Position numbers and translations under genes: made by a program
The notes under the pieces: generated by a model
What the model was told of the DNA's origin: nothing
Databases searched by the model: none
The model's input: the letters and a program-made list of their open reading frames with translations, nothing else
Source: Achromobacter denitrificans NBRC 15125
GTDB taxonomy: Bacteria > Pseudomonadota > Gammaproteobacteria > Burkholderiales > Burkholderiaceae_B
Direction of reading: 5' to 3'
Length of the DNA: 64,000 nucleotides
Assembly: GCF_001571365.1 (NCBI RefSeq)
Contig: NZ_BCTQ01000006.1
Coordinates: 124,001-188,000 of the forward strand
Shown here: one piece after another, positions 35,031 through 44,792 of the stretch
How the letters are laid out: every line of letters begins with the position of its first letter
Numbering within the stretch: position 1 is the first letter of the stretch

Positions 35031-35882
35031 CTACTTTTTTACCATCGTGGCGTGGATGAGGAAGCCCATCCTTCGATCAAGCCACCTGTGCAGCCAAGCA
35101 GGAATCGACACGGGCAGTGCGCGCGCGGGAAAGAACGTTAGGAATGTCTCCTTCACAACAAAGTGAGGCGACAACATCCTGATGAACTCTTCCCTGGTAT
35201 ATGCCTTACCCACAGGGTTATCGCCACCGTCATACAGACGCACGATCTCATCGACGTTGTTCTCTCGGAAGATGTTGTCCCGCGAACGCCCGGCGAGTTT
35301 GGCACCGAGCTTGGCCAAGGCTTTGCCCACCCATGACAGTGCCCCCCAGTTCCGAAGTATGGCGTTCTTGTAGTAGACCGAGATCAGCGCGCTGCCACCT
35401 GGACGGAGAACTCGAGCGATTTCTGCGACACACTGCTCTGTCTTCGGCGTATGGTGGATCACGCCCACGCAGTTCACATGGCTGAAGATTCCGTCTTCGA
35501 AGGTCAGCGCCTCGGCATTTTGCTGACTGGCTAGCACCGGTACGCCATAGATTTCGGCGCGCTTCTTCATTAGATCTACTGCAGCTTGCGTCAGATCGGC
35601 CCCCGAAATGGGCCCCTCCAACTTCCCGATCTTGGACAGTTCGATGACCCAGAAGCCCGGGCCACAACCGAGATCCAGTACGTGATCTCTGTTGCCCTCG
35701 GGAGGGATAAATCGGCTGTCGACACTGCCCGCCAGGCAGTCCTCTATGTAGACGCGCCGATGCTCATCGAAAAATTCGCGCGTTCCGGGCTCAAAAGAGG
35801 ACTCACCAGTGAATAGCGGATGACGTTCCCAAAACGCTCGAACATCGTCGACGGTGACACCATCTTTTGCCGCTCTTGTCAT
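35031..35882 (-). CDS. Class I SAM-dependent methyltransferase
   Basis: 283 residues. Motif I is VLDLGCGPGFWVIELSKIG (about residue 65), followed by an acidic strand end (GADLTQ), VNCVGVIHHTPK in the motif IV area and ARVLRPGGSALISVYYK. The C-terminal basic stretch (WLHRWLDRRMGFLIHATMVKK) may contact membranes or substrate. The likely role is methylating an O-antigen sugar. The ATG at 35882 (MTRAAKDG) was preferred over an upstream TTG. It is cut off from the operon upstream by the IS remnant and ends with its own terminator, so IS read-through may drive it. Confidence 0.82.
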   Translation of the reverse strand: MTRAAKDGVTVDDVRAFWERHPLFTGESSFEPGTREFFDEHRRVYIEDCLAGSVDSRFIPPEGNRDHVLDLGCGPGFWVIELSKIGKLEGPISGADLTQAAVDLMKKRAEIYGVPVLASQQNAEALTFEDGIFSHVNCVGVIHHTPKTEQCVAEIARVLRPGGSALISVYYKNAILRNWGALSWVGKALAKLGAKLAGRSRDNIFRENNVDEIVRLYDGGDNPVGKAYTREEFIRMLSPHFVVKETFLTFFPARALPVSIPAWLHRWLDRRMGFLIHATMVKK

Positions 35883-35972
35883 TTTTGGTTTTTCCGATTG
35901 CAAAGGCTGCTATTTTACTTCAAGTTGATAACGATCCGGACTGCGCAGATCAGCCTCTCACCGGCAAATCCC

Positions 35973-36815
35973 CGAGAACGTGTGCACGATCTAGTCGCGT
36001 AGCTGGATAATCGGAGGATGAGAAAGCCCTACGTCAGAGACATCAGTCGAGAGACGTTTGAAGAAATCCTACCGCTGCTGCAAAGCGTGAGGAAGCGCAC
36101 GAAGCCGACCACGATGACTTGTACAAAGTGTTCTGTGCAGTGCTGTAGCCGCTGCGCGGTGGTTGTCAGTGGCGGATGCTGCCGAGAGACCTCCCCAAAT
36201 GGCGCACGGTGCATCCGTACTTTGCAAAGTGGAGCAAACTCGGCCGGAACGGTATCAATGGACTGAAGCGGGCGTTTAAAAAATCAGGTTAGCGCGGCCC
36301 GCAAAAGACTGGGGCGCAGCGCCATGCCCGACGCCTTTGATCGTGGAGGCGCCGAACGTGAAGAATACGGACACGGCGGCCTTGAAGGGCTATGACGTAG
36401 GCAAGCAGGTATCAGGCATCAAACGACACATCAGCGTGAATACGCAGGGGCTGCCCCATGCCATTGCGTGACGGCGGCCGAGGTGACAGACCGCAAAGGG
36501 GCGTTGCAGGCTTGCAGCGTAGAAAAGGCGGCTTCGGTAAAGTACAAGCGTGCTGGCTGACAGCGGTTACGTGGGGTAGCCTTTTGCTCAAGGGGCGCGG
36601 GAAATGCTGGGCGAAGCGGCACGGTGCAGATTGCCAAGCGTAGCGGGTTGCATAAAACCGCGGTGATTCCCAAACGCTGGGTAGTTGAGCGCAGTTTCGC
36701 CTGGTTGGAGAAAAACAGGCGCCTGTGGAAGACCTGCGAGCGATGGCTCAAACTAGCTTGCAGTTCTTCCATTTGGCTCCTGGCGCTGCTGCTCAGAAGA
36801 TCGTGAACACGTTCT
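35973..36815 (+). mobile_element. Degraded IS5-family insertion sequence
   Basis: An ~840-base element bounded by near-perfect inverted ends: AGAACGTGTGCACGATCT at 35974-35991 and its reverse complement, 17 of 18 matching, at 36798-36815. Between them are pieces of an IS5/IS427-type transposase in several frames: MRKPYVRDISRETFEEI at 36018, VKNTDTAALKGYDVG near 36360, and KRWVVERSFAWLEKNRRLWK near 36675. No target duplication is obvious. The right end coincides with the stop codon of the WbpM-like gene. Confidence 0.88.
36018..36806 (+). pseudogene. Broken IS5-family transposase
   Basis: The reading passes through at least three frames with internal stops (for example after TQGLPHAIA near 36467). 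The N-terminal MRKPYVRDISRETF helix-turn region, the mid-segment with the expected catalytic-domain NTDTAALKGYD, and the C-terminal VVERSFAWLEKNRRLWK with the catalytic Glu are recognisable. It cannot make a functional transposase. Confidence 0.85.
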
Positions 36816-38653
36816 TACTGCAATTTCAGCGGCTCGTACTCCGGCACCCAGCGCTTCAACTCGGCGCGGACCGCGCTGTCCTCGACGGGCTCGGTGCCGG
36901 CGACCCAGCTCATGCCCGATTCGCGGAAGGCCTCCGGCACGGGACGCGAGCGTGCGATCCGCAGTTTCGGATGCGGGGTTTCCAGCGTTTCCTCGCAGTC
37001 CGCCAGCAATTCCTCGTAGAGCTTTTCACCCGGGCGCAAGCCCGTGAACTCGATGCGGATTTCCTCTTCGGTGAATCCCGAAAGGCGGATCATGTTCCGT
37101 GCGAGGTCGGCGATCTTGACGGGCTCACCCATGTCTAGCACGAAGATCTCCCCGCCGCGGCCCATTGCTGCGGCCTGCAGCACGAGCTGGGCCGCTTCCG
37201 GAATGGACATGAAATAGCGCGTGATGTCGGGGTGCGTGACCGATACCGGGCCGCCGCGCGAGATCTGGGCCTGGAACCTGGGGATGACGCTGCCCGTGCT
37301 GCCCAGCACGTTGCCGAAGCGCACGATCTGGAAACGGGTTTTGCTGTTGCGGCCGTGCAGTACTTCGCACACCATTTCCGCCATGCGCTTCGTTGCGCCC
37401 ATGACGTTGGTCGGGTTTACGGCCTTGTCGGTCGAAATGAGGACGAAACGCTGGGCATGGAAGCGTTCCGCGCATTGCGCCACATTCAGGGTGCCAAGCA
37501 CATTGTTGCGCACAGCCTGCCAGGCATTGTCGATCTCCATCAGCGGCACGTGCTTGTACGCTGCGGCGTGGAACACGATATCCGGCCGATGGCGGGCGAA
37601 GACCTCCTCCACCCGTGTGGCGTCTTTCACATCGCCCGCCAGCGGGACGATGCGAACGGACGGCTGGTTGTCCTTGAACCACTGTTCAATGGTGTAGAGG
37701 GCAAACTCGCTGATCTCGTAGAGGATGATCGCGGCAGGCGAGAATCGCGCCAGTTGGCGGCACAATTCGCTGCCGATGGAACCGCCGGCGCCGGTAACCA
37801 GCACCTGCTTGCCAGCAATCATCTCGTGGATATTGATGTTGTCGATGTTGACCGATTCGCGGCCGAGCAGATCCTCGATCTTGACGGGGCGCATCATATT
37901 GATCGCGACGCGCCCGCTCATCAGTTCGCTCAAACCCGGCACGGTGAATAGTGAGGCGCCCGCACGCGTGGCGATGTCGGAAACGCGGCGAATGGAGGAC
38001 CCCTTGGCCGAGGGAATGGCCAGGATCACGTGCTTGGCGCCGTAGTCGGACAGGATCTCGGGAAGCCGGTTGGTTCCGCCAGCAACGCGGCACCCGGAGA
38101 TTTCCAGGCCGCGCTTGGCGGGGTCATCGTCCACGAGCGCCACGACATGCCAGTCAGAGCTCCTGCCCAGTTCCCGGACCAGCATCGCGCCGGCGGTGCC
38201 GGCGCCGACGACGACTACAGGCTTACCCTGGCCAACGCCTTCACGGTACAGCCAGTGTTCTTTCCACATGCGCCAGGCGGCCCGGCCGCCGCCCATGACG
38301 AGCAGCAGCAGAAGGGGATACAGCACAAGGATGGAGCGCGGCAACGCCGGTTGGCCACGATTCAGAAAGGCGAAGAGCAGCAGCGTGATGGTGGAGGCGA
38401 TCACGACGTTCAGGACACGCTTGAGGTCCGACAGGCTGGCGAAGATCCACATGCCGCGATACAGGCCGGCCCAGCGGCAGGCGATGAGCTGCACAGGCAG
38501 CAATACGAGCAGCGCGCGCGCAATCGGGCCTTCCCATTCGGTCGGCCATTCGAAATTGAGGCGGATGAGGAACGCGCCCAGCCAGGCGATGATGATCGCC
38601 GCCAGGTCAAACAGGAACACCAGGGCGGTTCGGAAGCGGGTGGGGATGATCAT
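36815..38653 (-). CDS. wbpM: UDP-GlcNAc 4,6-dehydratase, membrane WbpM/WlbL type
   Basis: 612 residues: four N-terminal membrane helices (about 8-110), a first Rossmann domain (VVVVGAGTAGAMLVREL, near 148) and a second catalytic SDR domain (VLVTGAGGSIGSEL near 287). The active-site stretch STDKAVNPTNVMGATKR has the Met in place of the usual SDR Tyr that marks WbpM. WbpM makes UDP-4-keto-QuiNAc, the precursor of D-QuiNAc, D-FucNAc and bacillosamine-type sugars. It is last in the right operon. The TAA stop falls on the inner edge of the IS end, so the last residues may have been set by the insertion. Confidence 0.93.
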   Translation of the reverse strand: MIIPTRFRTALVFLFDLAAIIIAWLGAFLIRLNFEWPTEWEGPIARALLVLLPVQLIACRWAGLYRGMWIFASLSDLKRVLNVVIASTITLLLFAFLNRGQPALPRSILVLYPLLLLLVMGGGRAAWRMWKEHWLYREGVGQGKPVVVVGAGTAGAMLVRELGRSSDWHVVALVDDDPAKRGLEISGCRVAGGTNRLPEILSDYGAKHVILAIPSAKGSSIRRVSDIATRAGASLFTVPGLSELMSGRVAINMMRPVKIEDLLGRESVNIDNINIHEMIAGKQVLVTGAGGSIGSELCRQLARFSPAAIILYEISEFALYTIEQWFKDNQPSVRIVPLAGDVKDATRVEEVFARHRPDIVFHAAAYKHVPLMEIDNAWQAVRNNVLGTLNVAQCAERFHAQRFVLISTDKAVNPTNVMGATKRMAEMVCEVLHGRNSKTRFQIVRFGNVLGSTGSVIPRFQAQISRGGPVSVTHPDITRYFMSIPEAAQLVLQAAAMGRGGEIFVLDMGEPVKIADLARNMIRLSGFTEEEIRIEFTGLRPGEKLYEELLADCEETLETPHPKLRIARSRPVPEAFRESGMSWVAGTEPVEDSAVRAELKRWVPEYEPLKLQ

Positions 38654-38672
38654 TGTCTAGTAGCTGTAGTAA

Positions 38673-39257
38673 TCAGTCCGCGATCAATCGGGAGCCCGGA
38701 GGTAACACGGCCCCCTCGGGAACCCGGACGCGGTATCCGGCGCAGGACCCTGCCTGCAGCCAGGCGCGGCCCTCGACGACAACCCCTCCCGCAAGTTGCA
38801 CGCCGACGCCCAGATGGGCAAAGTCGCCAAGTATGGCGTCATGATCGACGGTAGCGTTGGCGTTGACAATGGCGCCGCGCCCAACTCGGGCGCAGGCTCC
38901 GACCATGGCGCCCGCCATGATGGCGCAGCCGCCGGCGACCTCGGCCAGCTTGCTGACCCAGGCTCGGGGGTGGACGATAGTGGCAAGAGGAACGCCGAGG
39001 TCCGCGAGAGCCCCGGTCAGGCGCTCGCGTACGGCTTGATTGCCGATGGCGACGATCCCTGCCTGGCAGCTGTGGGCCAACTCCGGCAATTGCTGAGTCG
39101 AACCGACAATGCGCCAATCTCCGGATTGTTGCTGGGCAGGATACGAATCGTCGGCGAAGACGACTTCGGCCCATTCGCCCGTCATCGTAGCGGCCTCGGC
39201 CACGGCACGTCCGTGCCCGCCGCTGCCGACGATGAGCAAGATGCCTTTGGATTCCAT
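38673..39257 (-). CDS. PglD/NeuD-like sugar O/N-acetyltransferase
   Basis: 194 residues. The N-terminal Rossmann-like nucleotide-sugar-binding domain (LLIVGSGGHGRAVAEAA) is followed by a left-handed parallel beta-helix of hexapeptide repeats (GGCAIMAGAMVGACARVGRG, VDHDAILGDFAHLGVG). The catalytic His of the family lies in NANATVDHDA. These enzymes acetylate 4-amino sugars such as UDP-4-amino-bacillosamine or sialic-acid precursors. Beside WbpM this suggests an acetylated amino sugar, but no dedicated 4-aminotransferase is adjacent. The ATG at 39257 begins the Rossmann domain. Confidence 0.82.
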   Translation of the reverse strand: MESKGILLIVGSGGHGRAVAEAATMTGEWAEVVFADDSYPAQQQSGDWRIVGSTQQLPELAHSCQAGIVAIGNQAVRERLTGALADLGVPLATIVHPRAWVSKLAEVAGGCAIMAGAMVGACARVGRGAIVNANATVDHDAILGDFAHLGVGVQLAGGVVVEGRAWLQAGSCAGYRVRVPEGAVLPPGSRLIAD

Positions 39258-39346
39258 AGTTACGCCAATTACTCCAAAATCTAGCACGTGTCTGCACGCA
39301 GACGGGATTCTACTCAAGATGCGTCGCGTGCCGGGCTACTAAATGT

Positions 39347-40378
39347 TCAGTCCTTGCTTTCCGGAGTTCCGGCCTTAAGCCATATCGATAGCGCAATTAC
39401 CGGGACATATGCGCAAATCAGGCCAGTCATGCCGTCCAGATATCCGGTCGATATTGCCACGGCCCACGGAAATAACCACAACAGATTAATCGCAAGCACC
39501 GTCAGGGTTACGCGGCGGTGGCTTGAATATTTTCGACTCGCGTATTGATATGCGTGCGTCCGATGCGCCTCATAAACCTTTTCACCGCGGCAAAGCCTGC
39601 GTATCAGGGTTACGGTGGCATCGACGATGAATACACCAAGCATTACCAGCCAGGCCCACAACATGGCGGGCGAATGCCATCCGGCCAGGAGGGACAAGGC
39701 GCCTAGCGTCAAGCCAAGGAAGCCGCTGCCACCGTCGCCCATGAAAATTTTCGCGGGGGGGAAGTTCCAGACTAGAAAACCGGCCACGGTTACTGCCAGT
39801 AGCGCGCTGGGTACGCCAGCCAGCGGTTGCCCGGCCAGCGCATACAGGGCGCAGCCGCCTACTGTGACGCAAAGGGCTTCAATGCTTGCAATGCCATCAA
39901 TCCCGTCCATGAAGTTGTACAGGTTGAGCATCCAGACCAGATAGAAGGCTCCCAGGACGGACAGCAGCCAGCCGCTCTGCATCTCCAGCCCCCAGAACGA
40001 AACGACGGGCACTCCACCAATCCAATAGAGCACCCATGCCGCCCCGACAAAGTGGGCCAGCAACCTCCAGCGGGCCTGGATATGGCCGTGGTCATCCAGA
40101 AACCCTATGAGCGCGATCCAGGCGCCGGCACCGCCAAGTGCCAACGCGTCCACGGGTGCGACATTGCCGGTCAGTGCCAGCGCTGCCAGCCCCAGCAGAA
40201 AGCTGATGACAAACGCAATGCCGCCGCCCCGGGGCGTGGGAGTTTTATGCGAGCTGCGTGCGTTCGGCACGTCGATGACATTATGGGTAAGCGCGTAGCG
40301 ACGCAGCGCGCCGGTCAACAGCCAGGCCAGCACTGCGAATACTGCGAACAACCACCACGGTAGCGATATGGCATCCAT
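39347..40378 (-). CDS. wbpL: WbpL/WecA-type polyprenyl-phosphate N-acetylhexosamine-1-phosphate transferase
   Basis: 343 residues with about ten membrane helices (family 4 initiating transferase, MraY/WecA superfamily). Signature loops are FLDDHG, the metal-binding YNFMDGIDGIA, FMGDGGSGFLGLTLG and the C-terminal HRTHAYQ. WbpL starts the O-antigen unit by moving D-FucNAc-1-P or D-QuiNAc-1-P onto undecaprenyl phosphate; with WbpM and a WbpK-like reductase nearby this is the likely role. The exact sugar is inferred. Confidence 0.87.
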   Translation of the reverse strand: MDAISLPWWLFAVFAVLAWLLTGALRRYALTHNVIDVPNARSSHKTPTPRGGGIAFVISFLLGLAALALTGNVAPVDALALGGAGAWIALIGFLDDHGHIQARWRLLAHFVGAAWVLYWIGGVPVVSFWGLEMQSGWLLSVLGAFYLVWMLNLYNFMDGIDGIASIEALCVTVGGCALYALAGQPLAGVPSALLAVTVAGFLVWNFPPAKIFMGDGGSGFLGLTLGALSLLAGWHSPAMLWAWLVMLGVFIVDATVTLIRRLCRGEKVYEAHRTHAYQYASRKYSSHRRVTLTVLAINLLWLFPWAVAISTGYLDGMTGLICAYVPVIALSIWLKAGTPESKD

Positions 40379-40435
40379 CTTTTTAAATGCAGAAATAGCC
40401 GAATATGGGCCAATGGAAATAGGGCGTTCCTGAAG

Positions 40436-41317
40436 TCAACGTACGTCGATATCGCGCAGGACGAACGGCTGAGGTTTATAGCCGAAATCCCGCGCCGCAT
40501 CGTCGTGGTCAAAAACCATGTCGCGATTCATGCGCTGCACCATGTCCGCATTCCAGTTGCGGTACCGCGGAATCATATGCAGGAGAAACAGGGCCGTATT
40601 GAACAGCCAGATCGGGACGGTCAACAGGCGGGGGCTTCTGCCCATTGCTTTGAATATGCGTGTCACCATTTCCCGGTAGCTCAACACTTCGGCTCCGGAA
40701 ATGTTGTAGCCCTTGTTCGCAGCCGCTGGCGCGAATACGGAAATCACGGCGGCCTGCGCGACGTCGTCCACATACACGGGCTGGCGTAGCCCGCCCGCCC
40801 GCCCGAACACCGGGAAGACATGGAGCTTGCGGATGATGCGGACGATCTCCGACAGATTACGGTCGGTGCTGCGGCCATAGATCAAGGTCGGGCGCAGCAC
40901 GGTCCAGCCGATGCCGGCGCCCTCGGCCCAGGCCGCCAGCGCGCTTTCGCCCTCGGAGAGGCGCTTTACCAGGGATTCCTCATACGGATTCTGGGAGCTG
41001 ACCTTGGTGTATCGGCTGGTCGACGACAGGCATGCCACGCGTTGCGCGCCCATCCGGCGCATGAATTCAAAGTGCTCGCCAACGATCCAGATATGGCACA
41101 GTGCGATCCAGTGCGTAATCGGACCCACTGCCTGGGTGGCTGCTTCCAGGTTGGCGTCCGACAGCGATATCCAATGCACTCCGTCCACTTCGGCGGTGGG
41201 CTGTGCGCTACGGGAAAAGGCCACGATTCGGTGTCCGCTGGCGGTCAGCTTGGCCAGCACTTGCCGGCCGGCCGGGGAGGTTGCGCCCAGTACGCCCACG
41301 GTGGCAGGCTCGTTCAT
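40436..41317 (-). CDS. NAD-dependent epimerase/dehydratase, WbpK/WbpV-like 4-keto reductase
   Basis: 293 residues of the extended SDR family: VGVLGATSPAGRQVLAKL at the N-terminus, SSTSRYTK and the YxxxK catalytic pair in NPYEESLVKR, and VLRPTLIYGRSTDRN. This wording matches O-antigen reductases of the WbpK/WbpV group, which reduce the WbpM product to UDP-D-FucNAc or UDP-D-QuiNAc. The stereochemistry cannot be read from sequence. Its ATG overlaps the wbuB stop. Confidence 0.82.
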   Translation of the reverse strand: MNEPATVGVLGATSPAGRQVLAKLTASGHRIVAFSRSAQPTAEVDGVHWISLSDANLEAATQAVGPITHWIALCHIWIVGEHFEFMRRMGAQRVACLSSTSRYTKVSSQNPYEESLVKRLSEGESALAAWAEGAGIGWTVLRPTLIYGRSTDRNLSEIVRIIRKLHVFPVFGRAGGLRQPVYVDDVAQAAVISVFAPAAANKGYNISGAEVLSYREMVTRIFKAMGRSPRLLTVPIWLFNTALFLLHMIPRYRNWNADMVQRMNRDMVFDHDDAARDFGYKPQPFVLRDIDVR

Positions 41318-42567
41318 CGCGCACCTCGATCAATGTGTTGCTGCAGCAATTCGGCCAGGCGGGACGCCTGCTTGTTCAGCTCGAAGTGCTCCAGGAAATA
41401 GGCGCGGCCGCGTTCGCCCATGGCGGCGCGCGCCTCGGGGGACATGCCGTGGAGCAGCTCAATGTTGCGGGCAAGCTCTTGGGCATCTTCGGCCGGGCTG
41501 ACCAGGCCGGCGCCGGCCTCCTCGACAACGCGGGCGCCTTCGCCATCGATCGATGCGAGGATGGGGCGGCCAGCACTCAGATAGGACTGGATCTTGGCAG
41601 GCACGGTCTGCGCGTAGATCTCGCTGCGCTTGAGCGAAACGATCAACCCTTGCGCGCGAGTCAGGAACTGCGGCATTTCGCTGGACGGATAACGTCCGGC
41701 CAAAATCACGTTGTCCAGATTCCGTGCCTGCTTCTGCTCGGCCAGCCAAGGCGACATGCTGCCGCTGCCGACCAGCACGATGCGGACGTCCGGCAGATGC
41801 TTGAGCTGTTCGGCAGCAGCGGCCAGGGTTTCGACGGCCTGGGCTGTGCCGAGGTTGCCGGCGAAGACGACGCAAAAGTGCGACTCCAGATCATCCAGCA
41901 GCGCTCGGGGCACTTGTGTTTCGATCGGCAGTGCAGTGGGCGTGTCGCGCGAACAGTTTGGGTAGTAGACCAGCTTGGCAGGGTCGGCATAGCGCGAGAC
42001 GGCATCGATGAATGCGCGCGATTGCACCATGATCAAGCCGGCACACGAATAGATCCAGCGGACCATCAGGCCGATTGCGCCCAGCACGAACTTGTTCTTG
42101 ATGAAACCCGTGGCGCTCAGGCTTTCCGGCCAAAGATCCAGCACCCACATGGCCATTGGCTTGCGCAGCCGCCATTTCAGATAGATCGCTGGTATGGCGG
42201 CCGTAATGGGCGACAGCGAAAAGACGAAGACGACATCGAACGACTTGCCCGTGGCCTGGCGGGGGAAATGACGCAGACCGTTCCAGACGAACGAAACGTA
42301 GTTGCGCGCGAGGTTTGCCGCGCCGCCCGCGCCACGCGGACGAAGGGGGGCGCGGTGCACGGGAACGGTACCGTTGAAAAGCTCTTCCGACGCGCCTTCC
42401 GCCTGATAGCCGGGGAAAATCTTTCCATCCGGATAGTTCGGCTTGCCCGTGAATACCTCCACGGTATGGCCCTGGGCCACCAGGGCTTCAACGAGGTCGT
42501 TGATTGAGAAGGACTCGGGCCAGAAGTACTGGGTGACGAGGGCGATCTTCAATTCGCCTTTTTCCAT
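41314..42567 (-). CDS. wbuB: WbuB-family glycosyltransferase 4 (L-FucNAc transferase candidate)
   Basis: 417 residues, GT-B fold. The N-terminal [20 protein letters not shown] and [14 protein letters not shown] are hallmarks of the WbuB group. The C-terminal domain has [15 protein letters not shown], and the donor-site region [18 protein letters not shown]. WbuB homologues transfer L-FucNAc in E. coli O26-type clusters, where they also follow fnlA-fnlB-fnlC as here. The start overlaps the end of fnlC by 19 bases. Confidence 0.9.
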   Translation of the reverse strand: MEKGELKIALVTQYFWPESFSINDLVEALVAQGHTVEVFTGKPNYPDGKIFPGYQAEGASEELFNGTVPVHRAPLRPRGAGGAANLARNYVSFVWNGLRHFPRQATGKSFDVVFVFSLSPITAAIPAIYLKWRLRKPMAMWVLDLWPESLSATGFIKNKFVLGAIGLMVRWIYSCAGLIMVQSRAFIDAVSRYADPAKLVYYPNCSRDTPTALPIETQVPRALLDDLESHFCVVFAGNLGTAQAVETLAAAAEQLKHLPDVRIVLVGSGSMSPWLAEQKQARNLDNVILAGRYPSSEMPQFLTRAQGLIVSLKRSEIYAQTVPAKIQSYLSAGRPILASIDGEGARVVEEAGAGLVSPAEDAQELARNIELLHGMSPEARAAMGERGRAYFLEHFELNKQASRLAELLQQHIDRGAR

Positions 42568-43682
42568 ACGACGCGGTTGACGTAGTCGGTGTAGCTATGA
42601 ATGATGCGTACCACCTTCTCGGACACGTTCGGCATGCTGTAGTCCGCCACCAGGCGGAAATCGCGGTCTGCGCCGCGCGACTGGTGCGCCAACAGCTCCA
42701 GCGCCTGCAGCGTCCGGTCGGCTTCCAGGCCAACCATCATCACGGACGCTTCCTCCATGCCTTCGGGGCGTTCGTGTGCCTCGCGGATGTTGAGCGCCGG
42801 GAAATTCAGGATCGACGATTCTTCGGTGATCGTGCCGCTGTCGGACAGCACGGCGCGCGAGGACACCTGCAGCTTGTTGTAATCCATGAAGCCCAGCGGC
42901 TTCAGCAGGCGCACGTTCGCGTGGAACTTGACACCCATGGCATCCACGCGCTTTTGCGTGCGCGGATGGGTGGAGACGATAACGGGCAGATCGTAGGTGG
43001 CGGCCACCGTATTCAGCAATTTCACCAGCTTGGCGAAGTTGTGGTCCGAATCGATGTTCTCTTCGCGGTGGGCGCTGACGACGAAGAACTGACTGGGCTT
43101 CAGGCCCAGGCGATCCAGAACGTCGGACGCCTCGATGCCGTCGCGGTAATGATTCAGCACTTCGAACATCGGGCTGCCGGTCTTGATGATCCGGTCGGAG
43201 GGCAGGCCTTCACGCAACAGATACTCGCGCGCGATGTCGCTGTACGTCAGGTTGATGTCGGAGGTGTGGTCGACGATGCGGCGGTTGATCTCTTCCGGCA
43301 CGCGCTGATCGAAACAGCGGTTGCCCGCTTCCATGTGGAAGGTGGGGATCTTGCGGCGCTTGGCGGGCAGAACAGCCATGCAGCTGTTGGTATCGCCCAG
43401 CACCAGCATTGCATCCGGTTGAATCTCGGCCAGTGCCTGGTCGGTTCCGATGATCACTTTGCCGATGGTTTCCGCGCCGGTGGCGCCCGCGGCATTCAGG
43501 AAGTGGTCGGGCTTGCGGATGCCTAGGTCCTGGAAGAAGATCTCGTTGAGTTCGTAGTCGTAGTTCTGTCCGGTGTGCACTAGCACGTGATCGCAATGGA
43601 GATCCAGGCTCGCGAGCACGCGCGACAGCCTGATGATTTCCGGACGGGTGCCAACTACGGTGGCGACTTTGAGTTTTTTCAT
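42549..43682 (-). CDS. fnlC: UDP-N-acetyl-L-fucosamine synthase (2-epimerase)
   Basis: 377 residues, WecB-like two-domain epimerase: [51 protein letters not shown] and [13 protein letters not shown]. The last is the FnlC/WbjD/Cap5G form. It catalyses the third step to UDP-L-FucNAc, epimerising C2 of UDP-2-acetamido-2,6-dideoxy-L-talose. It sits one base after fnlB and overlaps wbuB, matching the canonical order. The ATG at 43682 begins the family N-terminus. Confidence 0.93.
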   Translation of the reverse strand: MKKLKVATVVGTRPEIIRLSRVLASLDLHCDHVLVHTGQNYDYELNEIFFQDLGIRKPDHFLNAAGATGAETIGKVIIGTDQALAEIQPDAMLVLGDTNSCMAVLPAKRRKIPTFHMEAGNRCFDQRVPEEINRRIVDHTSDINLTYSDIAREYLLREGLPSDRIIKTGSPMFEVLNHYRDGIEASDVLDRLGLKPSQFFVVSAHREENIDSDHNFAKLVKLLNTVAATYDLPVIVSTHPRTQKRVDAMGVKFHANVRLLKPLGFMDYNKLQVSSRAVLSDSGTITEESSILNFPALNIREAHERPEGMEEASVMMVGLEADRTLQALELLAHQSRGADRDFRLVADYSMPNVSEKVVRIIHSYTDYVNRVVWKKAN

Positions 43683-43683
43683 G

Positions 43684-44790
43684 TCAGAGGGGGCGGGCAA
43701 AAGTGTCAGGGCGGGCGCGGTCGAAGATCTCGTTCGCCCACAGCATGACGACCATTTCGTCGTCGCCAATATTCGTGATGTCGTGCGTCCAGCCGGGTAC
43801 CGTTTCCACGATCTCCGGCTTGTCGCCATCCGTGTCCTGCTCGTGGAACTCGCCCGTCAGGATATGGCGGAAGCGAAAGCGCGCCCGTCCCTTGATGACC
43901 AGGAATTTCTCGGTCTTCGAGTGATGGTAATGGCCGCCGCGCGTCACGCCGGGATGCGCGGTGAAGTACGAGAACTGTCCGCTGTCTTGCGTTTTGAGCA
44001 TTTCGACAAACACGCCTCGGGGGTCGCCGTACTTGGGCACCTCGTAGGAGAAGCGCTCGGGGGGCAGATAGCTGACGTAGGTGGCGTAGAGCGCCCGCGT
44101 CAGGCCAGTGCCGACGGCCGCGGTGATCAGCGTCTGCCTGCTGTCGCGGAACGCTTCCAGCTGCGCGGCGAGATCGCCGACGGTGATGCGGTACTGCGGC
44201 GCGATGGTGCAGTGCCGATCGTCCGCGATCGCGCCGTCCATCAGTTCGATGAAACGGGCGACCACGTCGTCGACGTAAACCAGCGTGATGGCCGCCGTCG
44301 AATCATTGATCTGGATCGGCAGGCCGCGGTTGATGTTGTGGCAGAACGTGGCGACCGCGGAGTTGTAGTTCGGGCGAGCCCATTTGCCGAATACGTTCGG
44401 CAGCCGGAAGAGATAGACCGGCGAGCCATGCTGCTCGGCCAGCGCCGACAGGGCGTCTTCCGCCTCACGCTTGCTCAGGCCATAAGGATTGTCCTGGCTG
44501 GCCTGGGTCGAGGAGGAATAGATGACCGGCGTGCGCCGGCCGCCGCGCGCAATGCTGTCGCACAGTTGCTGCGTCAGGCCGGCATTGCCGCTTTTGAAGT
44601 CGGCGGGGTCCTTGGGACGGTTCACGCCTGCCAGGTGGAAAATGAAATCCGCCTGGCCCGTCAGTTCGTCCAGCCGGGAAACGTCGTCATCGCGCGTGAA
44701 GCGCAGGATTTCGACGTCCTTGCGCTCTTCCAGCGTGGAGATGAGATTCTGCGCAACGAATCCGTTGCTGCCGGTGATGAGAACCTTCAT
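43684..44790 (-). CDS. fnlB: UDP-2-acetamido-2,6-dideoxy-hexulose 4-reductase with cupin tail
   Basis: 368 residues. An N-terminal SDR domain ([35 protein letters not shown] with the YxxxK pair) is fused to a C-terminal cupin ([20 protein letters not shown]), the FnlB/WbjC/Cap5F architecture. It reduces, and in Cap5F also epimerises at C3, the FnlA product to UDP-L-TalNAc/PneNAc. It lies two bases after fnlA. Confidence 0.93.
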   Translation of the reverse strand: MKVLITGSNGFVAQNLISTLEERKDVEILRFTRDDDVSRLDELTGQADFIFHLAGVNRPKDPADFKSGNAGLTQQLCDSIARGGRRTPVIYSSSTQASQDNPYGLSKREAEDALSALAEQHGSPVYLFRLPNVFGKWARPNYNSAVATFCHNINRGLPIQINDSTAAITLVYVDDVVARFIELMDGAIADDRHCTIAPQYRITVGDLAAQLEAFRDSRQTLITAAVGTGLTRALYATYVSYLPPERFSYEVPKYGDPRGVFVEMLKTQDSGQFSYFTAHPGVTRGGHYHHSKTEKFLVIKGRARFRFRHILTGEFHEQDTDGDKPEIVETVPGWTHDITNIGDDEMVVMLWANEIFDRARPDTFARPL

Positions 44791-44792
44791 GC

